A stretch of 64,000 bases of DNA. Origin: Solirubrobacter soli DSM 22325. Its GTDB lineage: Bacteria > Actinomycetota > Thermoleophilia > Solirubrobacterales > Solirubrobacteraceae. Where the stretch lies: contig NZ_KE384069.1 of NCBI RefSeq assembly GCF_000423665.1, positions 547,588-611,587 of the forward strand, in the 5' to 3' direction. Position 1 is the stretch's first letter; the number at the start of each line of letters is the position of its first letter. Below the pieces are notes generated by a model. That model was not told where the DNA came from, did not search any database, and saw only the letters and a list, made by a program, of their open reading frames with translations. Below are positions 8,433-15,964 of the stretch, piece by piece. A program made the position numbers and the translations under genes.

Positions 8433-9430
8433 GTCGATCCTCCGTTGCGGTAGCGGTACGTGCCGTCGTCCTCGGTCACGCGGGTGACGTGGCCGGACCC
8501 ACGCAGGAAGCGCAGGTACGAGAGCATCTCGGTCATGTGGCCGGTGGCCGGCAGGTCGGCCTCCTCGCCCCAGATCCGCGTGGTGATCTCGTACGCGCCG
8601 GCGGGACCTTGCTCGACCGCCTTGCGGGTCGCGTCGAGGCGCTGGGCGAAGCCCTCGCGGGTCAGCTCGATCGTCGCGCCGACCTCGGTGATCGGGCGGC
8701 CGTGGCCGGGGAGCGCGAGCCGCGCGTCGATCGCGTCGAGCGCCTCCAGCGAGGCGAACGTCTCGGCCAGCGGGTCGGGCGTGTAGCCGTAATCGAGCCA
8801 CGGGACGAACGCGGGGCAGATGAGGTCGCCGACGATCGCGACGTCGTCGCGGATCAGGCACACGTGGCTCGGCGAGTGACCGGGGGTCTCGAGGACCGTG
8901 AACCCGCTGACGGTCACGCCGTCGGTCAGGTCGTGCGTGCGCGTGACCGGGCCGAGCGCGCCCTCGAGCTCCTCGTCCGCGGTCCGGTAGACCTCGAGCC
9001 GCTCCTCCGGCACGCCCTCCTGACGAGCGCGGCGCTCGCGGGCGGCGATGATCCGGTCGGTCTCATTGACCGCCTCGTAGAAGTGGGCGTCGTTCGGGTG
9101 CGACCACACCTCGGCGCCGCTGCGTTCGACCACCAGCTGGGCGAGGCCCATGTGGTCGGAGTGCACGTGGGTGAAGAGCAGCCGGCCGACCTCGTCGAGC
9201 GAGTGGCCGGTCGCCCGCATCGCCACCTCGAGCGCCTCGGCGCAGGTCGGATGGCCGGCGGTGCCGCAGTCGACCAGCGTCAGCTCGCCGCCCTCGACCA
9301 CGTACGCGTTGACGTGGCTGATCTGCTCCCAGGCGAGCGGGATCCGCAGCCGCCACAGGCCCGGCAGGATCTCGCGCGCGCCGGCGCTCGCCGGGTCGAC
9401 CTCCCAGTCCGGGGGCGGCGGCCCGGCCAT
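8423..9430 (-). CDS. MBL-fold metallohydrolase
   Basis: 335 residues with the zinc-binding signature 'THVHSDHMG' (HxHxDH), a later 'TPGHSPSHVCL' and 'GDLICPAF' for the bridging Asp, and 'LALPGHGRPI' for the last His. A helical C-terminal extension follows, as in the group of MBL proteins related to lactonases and glyoxalase II. Hydrolysis of a thioester or lactone would fit between two VOC proteins in a catabolic operon. It abuts the upstream VOC gene with no gap. Confidence 0.9.
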   Translation of the reverse strand: MAGPPPPDWEVDPASAGAREILPGLWRLRIPLAWEQISHVNAYVVEGGELTLVDCGTAGHPTCAEALEVAMRATGHSLDEVGRLLFTHVHSDHMGLAQLVVERSGAEVWSHPNDAHFYEAVNETDRIIAARERRARQEGVPEERLEVYRTADEELEGALGPVTRTHDLTDGVTVSGFTVLETPGHSPSHVCLIRDDVAIVGDLICPAFVPWLDYGYTPDPLAETFASLEALDAIDARLALPGHGRPITEVGATIELTREGFAQRLDATRKAVEQGPAGAYEITTRIWGEEADLPATGHMTEMLSYLRFLRGSGHVTRVTEDDGTYRYRNGGSTWA

Positions 9431-9907
9431 CTACGGCGTCGCCTCGGGGAACCAGCGCAGGAGCGCGGCGGCGATGTCGGCGGGCGGCTTGTCCAGCAGC
9501 TCGACGACGTTGCCGTCCGGGTCCTGCACGTAGATCACCCGCGCGCGTCCGAAGCGGTCGACCTCGGGCCAGATGCGTTTGCCGCCCGCGGCCTCGACGC
9601 GCGTCAGCGTCGCGTCGGTGTCCTCGACCAGGACGGCGAGGTGGGGGAGGCGGGCGTCACGCGCCCGCCTCGCCCAGTCCGGCACTTCGTCCCCGGTGAA
9701 TTCGAAGAGCTCGAGCATCGCGTCGCCCACCGCGAGCATCGCGAGCCGCAGCTTCACGCCCTCGTGGCCCATCGCCTGGACCGCCCCTGGACCCTCGAAC
9801 GCCAGGGGCATGACCATCCAGCGCGCGCCGAGCGCCGCGGCGTAGAACGCGCCCGCCCGGTCGAGGTCGGAGACCTGCAGGCCGACGTGGTGGACCGACG
9901 CGGACAT
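9431..9907 (-). CDS. VOC-family protein
   Basis: 158 residues, starting 'VHHVGLQVSDLDRAGAFYAAALG' and ending 'VIYVQDPDGNVVELLDKPP', the two ends of a paired-module VOC domain. Probable metal ligands are His6, Glu66 or nearby, His94 and Glu141. The type with 'HVGLQVSDLDRAxxFY...DPDGNVVELL' is common among lactoylglutathione-lyase-like and dioxygenase-like proteins of unknown substrate. It is the first gene of a three-gene minus-strand operon; candidate operator copy 2 is 13 bases before its ATG. Confidence 0.88.
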   Translation of the reverse strand: MSASVHHVGLQVSDLDRAGAFYAAALGARWMVMPLAFEGPGAVQAMGHEGVKLRLAMLAVGDAMLELFEFTGDEVPDWARRARDARLPHLAVLVEDTDATLTRVEAAGGKRIWPEVDRFGRARVIYVQDPDGNVVELLDKPPADIAAALLRWFPEATP

Positions 9908-9917
9908 GCGATTTAGT

Positions 9918-10291
9918 CTACCGAATGTTTGGTCGAATCACTGCCGTGCCTTCGACGACCCGCCCGCGGCCTTCGACGTCGAGCCAGACGCGGCACTCGA
10001 TCGCTTCGGCGCTCTCCGAGAGCACCTCGCCACCCGCCACCGCTCGATCCTCCGCGAAGACGTTGCCCAGCAGGCGGAAGCTGAGCGTGGTGATCGTCGC
10101 GTCCGGGAACTCGGCGCGCAGCAGGTTGACGACGTAGCTGCAGTTCGCCGGGCCCTGATTGACCTCGCGCTCGCCCATTCCGAGCCGCCTGACGAGCTCG
10201 CGGTCGAGGTGGATCGGTTCGGGTCCTCGAGCACCTCGGCCAGGTCGGCCATGCGCCCGGCGCTGACGGACTCGACGACGAACGGCTTCAT
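9918..10291 (-). pseudogene. MaoC-like (R)-enoyl-CoA hydratase subunit, interrupted by a one-base frameshift
   Basis: The ATG at 10291 overlaps the stop of the upstream hydratase-like gene (ATGA), and the first 25 residues read 'MKPFVVESVSAGRMADLAEV' and on to 'EDPN'. The family then expects 'NPIHxD', the hydratase active-site string. That string (PIHLDREL) is present but one frame over, starting at base 10217, and the protein then continues cleanly as 'MGEREVNQGPANCSYVVNLL' to the stop at 9918. Inserting a single C near 10218-10221 restores an unbroken protein of about 124 residues. So this is either a real -1 frameshift or an assembly error in a short C run. If it is real, the heteromeric hydratase is broken. 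Confidence 0.8.
9920..9933. promoter_or_regulatory. Candidate operator, copy 2 (ACCGAATGTTTGGT)
   Basis: Same 14-bp pattern as at 2700 and 11284. It begins 13 bases upstream of the ATG of the VOC gene (9907, minus strand) and overlaps the 3' end of the MaoC-like gene. That places it to control the VOC-MBL-VOC unit separately from the hydratase unit upstream. Confidence 0.6.
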
Positions 10292-10689
10292 CGCACCGGG
10301 AGGATGTAGGTGGTCGTCGCCGCGGCGGCCTCGCCCGCGTCGTCGGAGAGCGCGACCCGCATCCGCATCAGGTCGAACGCGCCGGTCCTGCGGCCCGTCT
10401 TGCGCTCGACGCCGAGGATCGCGCCGGTGGCGATGTACGTGCGGCCGACCTCGATCGGCCGCGTGAGCTCGAACTCGATCCCGCCGAGCATCGGCCCGTC
10501 GTCGACCATGCTGCACCCGACCGAGGCGAAGACCTCCGTGAGGTCCATCCCCATCCCGTGCAGCCCGGACGTGAAGATCCACAGGGCGTCCACGGACGGG
10601 TCCGCGTCGGGATCGCCGAGCACGGCGCCGGCGAACCGGCGACGCTTGTCCTCGGTCAGCACGAAGGTGCCCGGCGCGAGCTCGGTCAT
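10288..10689 (-). CDS. FAS1-like dehydratase-domain protein (partner subunit of MaoC-type hydratase)
   Basis: 133 residues. It begins 'MTELAPGTFVLTEDKRRRFA' and has the hotdog 'GGIEFELTRPIEVGRTYIATG' strand pair typical of the N-terminal, non-catalytic half of (3R)-hydroxyacyl dehydratases. In actinobacteria such proteins pair with an adjacent MaoC subunit (as HadA with HadB/C, or ChsH1 with ChsH2 in cholesterol side-chain degradation). Here the neighbour downstream, overlapping by ATGA, is the frameshifted MaoC subunit, so the pair should form an enoyl-CoA hydratase. The start at 10689 overlaps the BioY stop (ATGA). Confidence 0.82.
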   Translation of the reverse strand: MTELAPGTFVLTEDKRRRFAGAVLGDPDADPSVDALWIFTSGLHGMGMDLTEVFASVGCSMVDDGPMLGGIEFELTRPIEVGRTYIATGAILGVERKTGRRTGAFDLMRMRVALSDDAGEAAAATTTYILPVR

Positions 10690-11270
10690 TTGACCAGTCG
10701 CCAGAGACCCGGCGCCAGCGCGCCGGCGAGGATCGCCTTCACGATGCCGCCCACGATGAAGATCGTGAAGCCGTAGTGGATCGCGTCGCCCCAGCTCATG
10801 CCGGTCGCGACCTTCAGCCACGGCACCCCGATCGCGAAGATCGCCAGCTGCCCGCCGGCGAACGCCAGGAACGCCATCACCGGGCGGCGGTCGGCGCCGC
10901 GTTCTGCCAGCGCGCCGACGATGTACGCCGCGAGGATGAACCCGACGATGTAGCCGCCGGTCGCGCCCCAGATCACGTCGACGCCCTGTGCGCCGTCGCT
11001 ATAGACCGGCAGGAACAGCCCGAGCACGAGGTAGAGCGCCTGCGAGGCCGCCCCGCGGCGCGCGCCCAGCGCTCCACCGGCGAGCACGACGGCCAGCGTC
11101 TGCCCGGTGATCGGCACCGGCGACGGCGGGACCGCGATCGAGATCTGCGCGCCGAGGACGGTCAGCAGCGCACCACAGAGGATCAAGGCCGCGTCGCGGA
11201 CGCGCGCACCGGGAATCGCATCGGCAAGAACCGCCCGCGGGGCGGGCGGGGCGTAGACGGTGGAGCTCAT
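10686..11270 (-). CDS. bioY: BioY-family substrate-binding (S) component of an ECF transporter
   Basis: 194 residues, about six hydrophobic segments. The family strings 'LGAQISIAVPPSPVPITGQTL' and 'GATGGYIVGFILAAY' are clear. BioY binds biotin in the membrane, alone or with EcfAT. No EcfA or EcfT gene is near. ATG at 11270 was preferred over an in-frame ATG at 11300 because candidate operator copy 3 (11284-11297) would otherwise lie inside the gene. It is first in a minus-strand unit with the two hydratase subunits, an unusual partner; the enzyme genes around it need CoA rather than biotin, so it may support a biotin-dependent acyl-CoA carboxylase elsewhere, or carry another ligand (inference). 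Confidence 0.88.
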   Translation of the reverse strand: MSSTVYAPPAPRAVLADAIPGARVRDAALILCGALLTVLGAQISIAVPPSPVPITGQTLAVVLAGGALGARRGAASQALYLVLGLFLPVYSDGAQGVDVIWGATGGYIVGFILAAYIVGALAERGADRRPVMAFLAFAGGQLAIFAIGVPWLKVATGMSWGDAIHYGFTIFIVGGIVKAILAGALAPGLWRLVK

Positions 11271-11283
11271 GCCGCGCGAGTCT

Positions 11284-11297
11284 ACCAACCGTTTGGT
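11284..11297. promoter_or_regulatory. Candidate operator, copy 3 (ACCAACCGTTTGGT)
   Basis: The most symmetric of three related sites: half-sites ACCAACC and GTTTGGT differ from perfect dyad symmetry at one position. It begins 14 bases upstream of the BioY ATG (11270, minus strand), the same offset as copy 2 has from its gene. Confidence 0.62.
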
Positions 11298-11313
11298 CAT
11301 CAGAAAACGTCAG

Positions 11314-11343
11314 ATCATAAAGCCGGCCTGCTCCCTTTTAACC
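11314..11343. repeat. CTAAAG palindrome, copy B1
   Basis: A degenerate copy with arms ATAAAG and CTTTTA around CGGCCTG, similar in core to copy A (7917-7947). It sits between the BioY promoter and copy B2. Alone it would be weak evidence; its adjacency to B2 supports it. Confidence 0.5.
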
Positions 11344-11350
11344 GACGTTT

Positions 11351-11399
11351 AAGGTAAAGCCCACCTAAGGGGTCTGACCCTTTAGGTGGGGTTTAGGTT
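11351..11399. repeat. CTAAAG palindrome, copy B2 (two-tier form)
   Basis: A 49-base element. The inner stem CCCACCTAAGGG (11360-11371) pairs with CCCTTTAGGTGGG (11378-11390); outside it are GTAAAG and GTTTAGGTT, giving a second, weaker tier. It forms the 3' end of the WS/DGAT gene: the stop TAA (minus strand, 11393-11395) is in the right outer arm, after 'HPRT'. Its build matches copy C (21216-21262). Confidence 0.75.
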
Positions 11400-12859
11400 C
11401 GCGGGTGGATCGCCTCGAGCTCCGTGAGGGCGTGGGCGGCGCCTTCGAGGAACTGCCAGGCGTCGTCGATCTGCTCGCGGTCGCCGACGATCCCGAAGTC
11501 GACGCGGTCCTTGTACGACACCACCGTGATGTTCAGGCCGACGCCGTCGACGATCACGCTGACGGGGAAGTTGGACAGCAGCTCGGCGCCCGCGCAGTAG
11601 AGCGAGGACCGCGGGCCGGGGACGTTGGAGATCACGAGGTTCAGCGGCGGGCGGGTGCGGCTGAGGATGTCGACCGTGTTGCGCGCGGCCAAGGAGGCGA
11701 CGGTGGGCGGGATGAACGCGGTCGCGTCGGTCAGGAGCGAGGCGGGCAGCGCGGAGTGGCGCTCCTTCGCGCTGCGCAGGTACTCGTGGGTGCGGCGCAG
11801 GCGGGTGGCCGGGTCCGGCTCGTTGGTCGGGATCGGCACGATCATCATCGAGATCCGGTTGCCCCAGGCGCCGCGCTCGTCGCGGCGGCGGACCGACATC
11901 GGGATCATCGCCACCAGCGGGTCCTCCGGCAGCGCGTCGCGCTCCATCAGCCAGTCGCGAACCGCGCCCGCGCACAGCGTCACCACGACGTCGTTGACGG
12001 TGGTGCCGAACTCGCGCCGGACCTGGCGGACGGAATCCAGCGACAGCGAGCCGAACGCGAACCGCCGGTGCGCCGACACCGGGCCGTTGAACGGCGTCTT
12101 CGGCGGGCGCGCCTTGGTCACCTCGAGCACACCCGCGCTCTCGTCGGACCCGAGCGTCCGCCGCACCCGCGAGTAGACATGCGAGAGCGTCGGCACGCCC
12201 GGCAGCGCGTTGGCGCCCGGGAGGTCGGTGAACCCCGCGATCGTGGTCGGGAGCGAGCGCAGCGCCCGCAACGGCTGGCGGGGAATGCCCCGCAGGCCGC
12301 GCGCGAGCATCTCGCGGTCCCGCGGCAGCGGGGCCGCCGGCCGAGGATTCGCCGGCGGCGGGTCGAGGACGCGCCCGGTCGGCTCCGGGTCCAGCAGCAC
12401 GGCCATGATCTCGTTGCCCGAGATCCCGTCGACCGCGGAGTGGTGGATCTTGGTCAGAAGCGCGACCCGCCCGCCCGAGAGCCCGTGGATCACGTACAGC
12501 TCCCAGAGCGGCCGGCGACGGTCGAGCGGCCGCCCGAACACCCGCTGCACGGTCTCGGCGAGCTGCTTGTCGTCACCCGGCTCAGGCAGCGCGGTCTCGC
12601 GGATGTGGAACTCGAGGTCGAAGTCCGGATCGTCGACCCAGTACGGCAGGTCCAGCCCCAGCGGAACCTGCACCAGCCGCCACCGCAGCGGCGGCAGGAG
12701 GTGCAGCCGCTCCTCGAGCAGTTGCTTGACCTCCGCCTCGCCGAGCTTCCCGCCCGGCGCGGTCGACGGGTCGTAGATCCCCAAGAACGCCACGTGCCCG
12801 TAGATCCGGGCCGACTCGACATTGAGGAACTGCGCGTCGAGGCTGGTGAGCTGCCGCAT
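11393..12859 (-). CDS. WS/DGAT-family wax ester synthase / diacylglycerol acyltransferase
   Basis: 488 residues, the usual length. The condensing motif HHSAVDG (His139, His140, Asp144) is intact, as are 'PLWELYVIHGL' before it and the C-terminal 'LNLVISNVPGP' (the conserved NVPGP block). These enzymes esterify acyl-CoA to diacylglycerol or long-chain alcohols for storage lipid and act at the membrane face. It is a single gene with its start 53 bases from the divergent FAD oxidoreductase gene, so storage-lipid synthesis and the fatty-acid modification operon may share a control region. The C terminus is set by palindrome B2. Confidence 0.93.
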   Translation of the reverse strand: MRQLTSLDAQFLNVESARIYGHVAFLGIYDPSTAPGGKLGEAEVKQLLEERLHLLPPLRWRLVQVPLGLDLPYWVDDPDFDLEFHIRETALPEPGDDKQLAETVQRVFGRPLDRRRPLWELYVIHGLSGGRVALLTKIHHSAVDGISGNEIMAVLLDPEPTGRVLDPPPANPRPAAPLPRDREMLARGLRGIPRQPLRALRSLPTTIAGFTDLPGANALPGVPTLSHVYSRVRRTLGSDESAGVLEVTKARPPKTPFNGPVSAHRRFAFGSLSLDSVRQVRREFGTTVNDVVVTLCAGAVRDWLMERDALPEDPLVAMIPMSVRRRDERGAWGNRISMMIVPIPTNEPDPATRLRRTHEYLRSAKERHSALPASLLTDATAFIPPTVASLAARNTVDILSRTRPPLNLVISNVPGPRSSLYCAGAELLSNFPVSVIVDGVGLNITVVSYKDRVDFGIVGDREQIDDAWQFLEGAAHALTELEAIHPRT

Positions 12860-12912
12860 CGGAGTCAGCTTACGAGTGATCCGAAGACGGGGCGGTACCC
12901 GAAGAAGAGGGC

Positions 12913-14154
12913 GTGAGGATCGCGATCGTCGGCGCCGGCATCTCCGGCCTCGCCACTGCTCATCTGCTGCACCCGCGGCATGAGATCACCGTTTTCGAGG
13001 CCGGGCCGCGGCCTGGCGGGCACGCCAACACGGTGCGGGTGGACACCGAACACGCCACGCACCACGTGGACACGGGCTTCATCGTCTTCAACGACCGCAA
13101 CTACCCGAGCTTCGAACGGCTGCTGACGGCGCTCGACGTCCCCTCGCAGCCGTCGGACATGAGCTTCGGGGTCTCCGACGGCGGCGACTTCGAGTACAAC
13201 GGCGCGTCGCCGAACGGGCTGTTCGCCAAGCGTTCGCACCTGATCACGCCGTGGTTTCACCGCATGATCGCGGACCTCGTGCGCTTCAACGCCAACGCGC
13301 GGCGGCTTCTGGCGCGCGGGGAGGAGGACCCGTCGCTCGGCCACTGGCTCGACCGCGGCGGGTACTCGCGGGCGTTCATCGACCGGCTGATCGTGCCGCA
13401 GGCGTCCGCGGTGTGGTCGGCGGATCCGCGCCAGATGTGGACGTTCCCGGCGCGCTTCCTCGTCGAGTTCTTCGCCAACCACGGGATGCTCGGGTTCGCC
13501 GAGCGCCCGCAGTGGCGGACGGTCGTGGGCGGCTCGCGCACCTACGTCGACGCGGTCACGCGACCGTTCGCCGAGCGGCTGCGCGTCAACTCGCCGATCG
13601 CGGCGATCGCCCGCGACGAGGACGGCGTGACCGTCACGCCCCAAGGGCAGGCGCCCGAGCGCTTCGACGAGGTCGTCCTCGCCACCCACTCCGACCAGGC
13701 GCTGCGGATGCTCACGGACGCGACCGACCGCGAGCACGAGATCCTCTCCGCGATCCCGTATCAGCCCAACGAGGCGGTCCTGCACACCGACCGCTCGCTG
13801 CTGCCTCGCCGCCGCCGCGCGTGGGCGAGCTGGAACTACCACCTCCTGCACGAGCCAAAGCCGGTGACAACGGTCACGTACCACATGAACCGCCTGCAGG
13901 CGCTCACCGCCGACCGCGAGTTCTGCGTGACGCTCAACCGGTCAGAAGCGATCGATCCGGCCAAGATCCTGCGCACGATCTCCTACGCGCACCCCGTGTT
14001 CACGCCCGCCGGCGCCCGCGCGCAGGCCCGCCATAACGAGATCAGCGGGCGAAACCGGACGCACTACGCGGGCGCGTACTGGCACTGGGGCTTCCACGAG
14101 GACGGCGTCGTCAGCGCGGAGCGCGTGGCCGAGCGCTTCGGAGGGCGCCTGTGA
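12913..14154 (+). CDS. FAD/NAD(P)-binding amine-oxidase-like oxidoreductase of the CFA/DUF1365 cluster
   Basis: 413 residues. The N-terminal dinucleotide motif 'IVGAGISGLATAHLL' is followed by 'FEAGPRPGGHANTV', the second FAD contact. The rest matches the flavin amine-oxidase/desaturase-like family found next to DUF1365 and cyclopropane-synthase genes in many bacteria. Start is a GTG, with AGAAGAGG just 2 bases upstream. The next gene overlaps by GTGA. In other bacteria related clusters make modified fatty acids (cyclopropane, methyl-branched or furan types); the exact product here is not readable from sequence. Confidence 0.88.
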   Translation: MRIAIVGAGISGLATAHLLHPRHEITVFEAGPRPGGHANTVRVDTEHATHHVDTGFIVFNDRNYPSFERLLTALDVPSQPSDMSFGVSDGGDFEYNGASPNGLFAKRSHLITPWFHRMIADLVRFNANARRLLARGEEDPSLGHWLDRGGYSRAFIDRLIVPQASAVWSADPRQMWTFPARFLVEFFANHGMLGFAERPQWRTVVGGSRTYVDAVTRPFAERLRVNSPIAAIARDEDGVTVTPQGQAPERFDEVVLATHSDQALRMLTDATDREHEILSAIPYQPNEAVLHTDRSLLPRRRRAWASWNYHLLHEPKPVTTVTYHMNRLQALTADREFCVTLNRSEAIDPAKILRTISYAHPVFTPAGARAQARHNEISGRNRTHYAGAYWHWGFHEDGVVSAERVAERFGGRL

Positions 14155-14729
14155 GGACGATGTACGCCGGGACGATCCGGCACCGGCGTTTCGCCGTCGC
14201 AAAACACGAGTTCCGCCACCGGATCGCCTTCGCCTACGTCGACCTCGACGCCCTGCCGGAGCGCTTCGGCGTCGACGCGCCGATCGCCTCGGTCACGCAC
14301 CTGGCGATGCCGCGCTCGCTCGGCGTCGGCTTCAACCCGGTGTCCTTCTACTACTGCTTCGACGACGCAGGCGAGCTCACCCACGTCGTCGCCGAGGTGA
14401 CCAACACGCCCTGGGGCGAGCGGCACGCGTACGTCCTTCCCCACGGCCAAGGCCACCCCGAGAAGGCGCTGCACGTGTCCCCCTTCATGGCGATGGACCA
14501 CGAGTACGCGGTCCGGGCGACGGTCCCGGGCGAGACCCTCTCGGTGCACATCGAGAGCCGCCGCGCGGGGGAGCTCGCCTTCGACGCCACGCTCAACTTG
14601 AGGCGGCGGCCGTACAGCCGCCGCCTCCTCGTCGGCGCCTCGATCCGCACTCTGACCCTGATCTACGCCCACGCGGTCGCGCTCAAGCTCAAGGGCGCGC
14701 CGTACTTCCCGCATCCGGAGGCCTCGTGA
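14151..14729 (+). CDS. DUF1365-family protein
   Basis: 192 residues. Family strings are present: 'MPRSLGVGFNPVSFYYCFD' about residues 64-82 and 'EKALHVSPFMAMD' about 104-116. GTG at 14151 overlaps the preceding stop (GTGA) and the stop of this gene overlaps the GTG of the cyclopropane-synthase gene in the same way; an internal ATG at 14160 is the alternative start. The biochemical role of DUF1365 is not established. Its fixed place between a FAD oxidoreductase and a CFA-type methyltransferase suggests action on a membrane fatty-acyl chain. Confidence 0.9.
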   Translation: MRTMYAGTIRHRRFAVAKHEFRHRIAFAYVDLDALPERFGVDAPIASVTHLAMPRSLGVGFNPVSFYYCFDDAGELTHVVAEVTNTPWGERHAYVLPHGQGHPEKALHVSPFMAMDHEYAVRATVPGETLSVHIESRRAGELAFDATLNLRRRPYSRRLLVGASIRTLTLIYAHAVALKLKGAPYFPHPEAS

Positions 14730-15964
14730 AGCCGTTCGCCCACGCCCTTGCGACCGCCCTGCTCGAGCGCATCGAGGACGGCCAGTTGACCGTCGTCGAG
14801 GACGGCATCCGCCGCACGTACGGCGCCGGCCCGCCGCAGGCGACCGTGGTCGTGCGCGACCCGCGCACGTGGGCGGCGCTGCGCAAGGGCGGGAAGGGCC
14901 TCGCGGAGTCCTACGTCGACGGCTGGTGGGACTCGCCCGACGTGACCGCAGTGATCGAGGTCGCCGCCCGCAACCTCGGGGGCATCGACGCGCTGCGCCG
15001 CCGGCTCACGCCCGTGCGCGAGCCGTGGCAGCGCGCCCGCGCGTTCCTGCGCCGCAACACCCCGCACCGTTCGCGCGACGACATCGCCGCCCACTACGAC
15101 CTCGGCAACGACCTCTTCGAGCTGATGCTCGACGAGACGATGATGTACTCGTCGGCGATCTTCGCCCGCCGCGACCAGCCGCTGGAGGAAGCGTCGCGCG
15201 CGAAGCTCGACCGGATCTGCGACAAGCTCGACCTGCAGCCGTCCGACCACGTGCTCGAGATCGGCACCGGGTGGGGTGGCTTCGCCGTGCACGCGGCGCG
15301 GACCCGCGGGTGCCGGGTGACGACCACCACGCTCTCGCGCGAGCAGCGCGAGCTGGCGCTCGAGCGCGTGCGCGCCGCGGGCCTCGAAGGCCAGGTCACG
15401 GTCCTGCTCGACGACTACCGCGAGCTCACCGGCGTGTACGACAAGCTCGTCTCGATCGAGATGATCGAGGCCGTCGGCTGGAAGGACTTCGGGACGTTCT
15501 TCGACCGCTGCGCCGCGCGACTGCGCCCCGACGGCGTGATGGCGCTGCAGGCGATCACGATCGACGACCGCCTCTACGACGTGGAGAAGGCGCAGCGCTC
15601 GTTCATGAACTCGCTGATCTTCCCGAACGGGTGCCTGCCGTCGGTCGAGGTGATCGCGCGCAGCGTCGCGCGTCATTCTGATCTGCGGATGGTCGACCTC
15701 GAGGACATCACCCCGCACTACGCGGAGACGCTGCGGCGCTGGCGGGCGAACGTCGAGGCGCACGCTCCCAAACTCGCCCAGCTCGGCTACGACGAGCGCT
15801 TCCAACGGCTCTGGACGCTCTACCTCAGCTTCTGCGAGGCGGGCTTCACCGAACGCCGCATCGGCAGCGTGCAGATCGTGCTCGCCAAGCCGCGCTGGCG
15901 CGGGCGCCTGGCCACCGCCGAAGCGTCTGTGGCGCCGTCGGCCGTCTCGGGGGTCGGGGCATGA
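14726..15964 (+). CDS. Cyclopropane-fatty-acyl-phospholipid synthase family methyltransferase
   Basis: 412 residues. N-terminal helical lipid-binding part, then the SAM fold: 'HYDLGNDLFELMLDETMMYS' (about 127-146), motif I 'VLEIGTGWGGFAVHAA' (about 175-190) and 'SIEMIEAVGWKDFGTFF' with the conserved Glu of the active site. These proteins methylate the double bond of an acyl chain on a phospholipid, giving a cyclopropane or, with reductases, a methyl branch. Third gene of a tightly coupled operon (GTGA before, ATGA after). Confidence 0.93.
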   Translation: MKPFAHALATALLERIEDGQLTVVEDGIRRTYGAGPPQATVVVRDPRTWAALRKGGKGLAESYVDGWWDSPDVTAVIEVAARNLGGIDALRRRLTPVREPWQRARAFLRRNTPHRSRDDIAAHYDLGNDLFELMLDETMMYSSAIFARRDQPLEEASRAKLDRICDKLDLQPSDHVLEIGTGWGGFAVHAARTRGCRVTTTTLSREQRELALERVRAAGLEGQVTVLLDDYRELTGVYDKLVSIEMIEAVGWKDFGTFFDRCAARLRPDGVMALQAITIDDRLYDVEKAQRSFMNSLIFPNGCLPSVEVIARSVARHSDLRMVDLEDITPHYAETLRRWRANVEAHAPKLAQLGYDERFQRLWTLYLSFCEAGFTERRIGSVQIVLAKPRWRGRLATAEASVAPSAVSGVGA

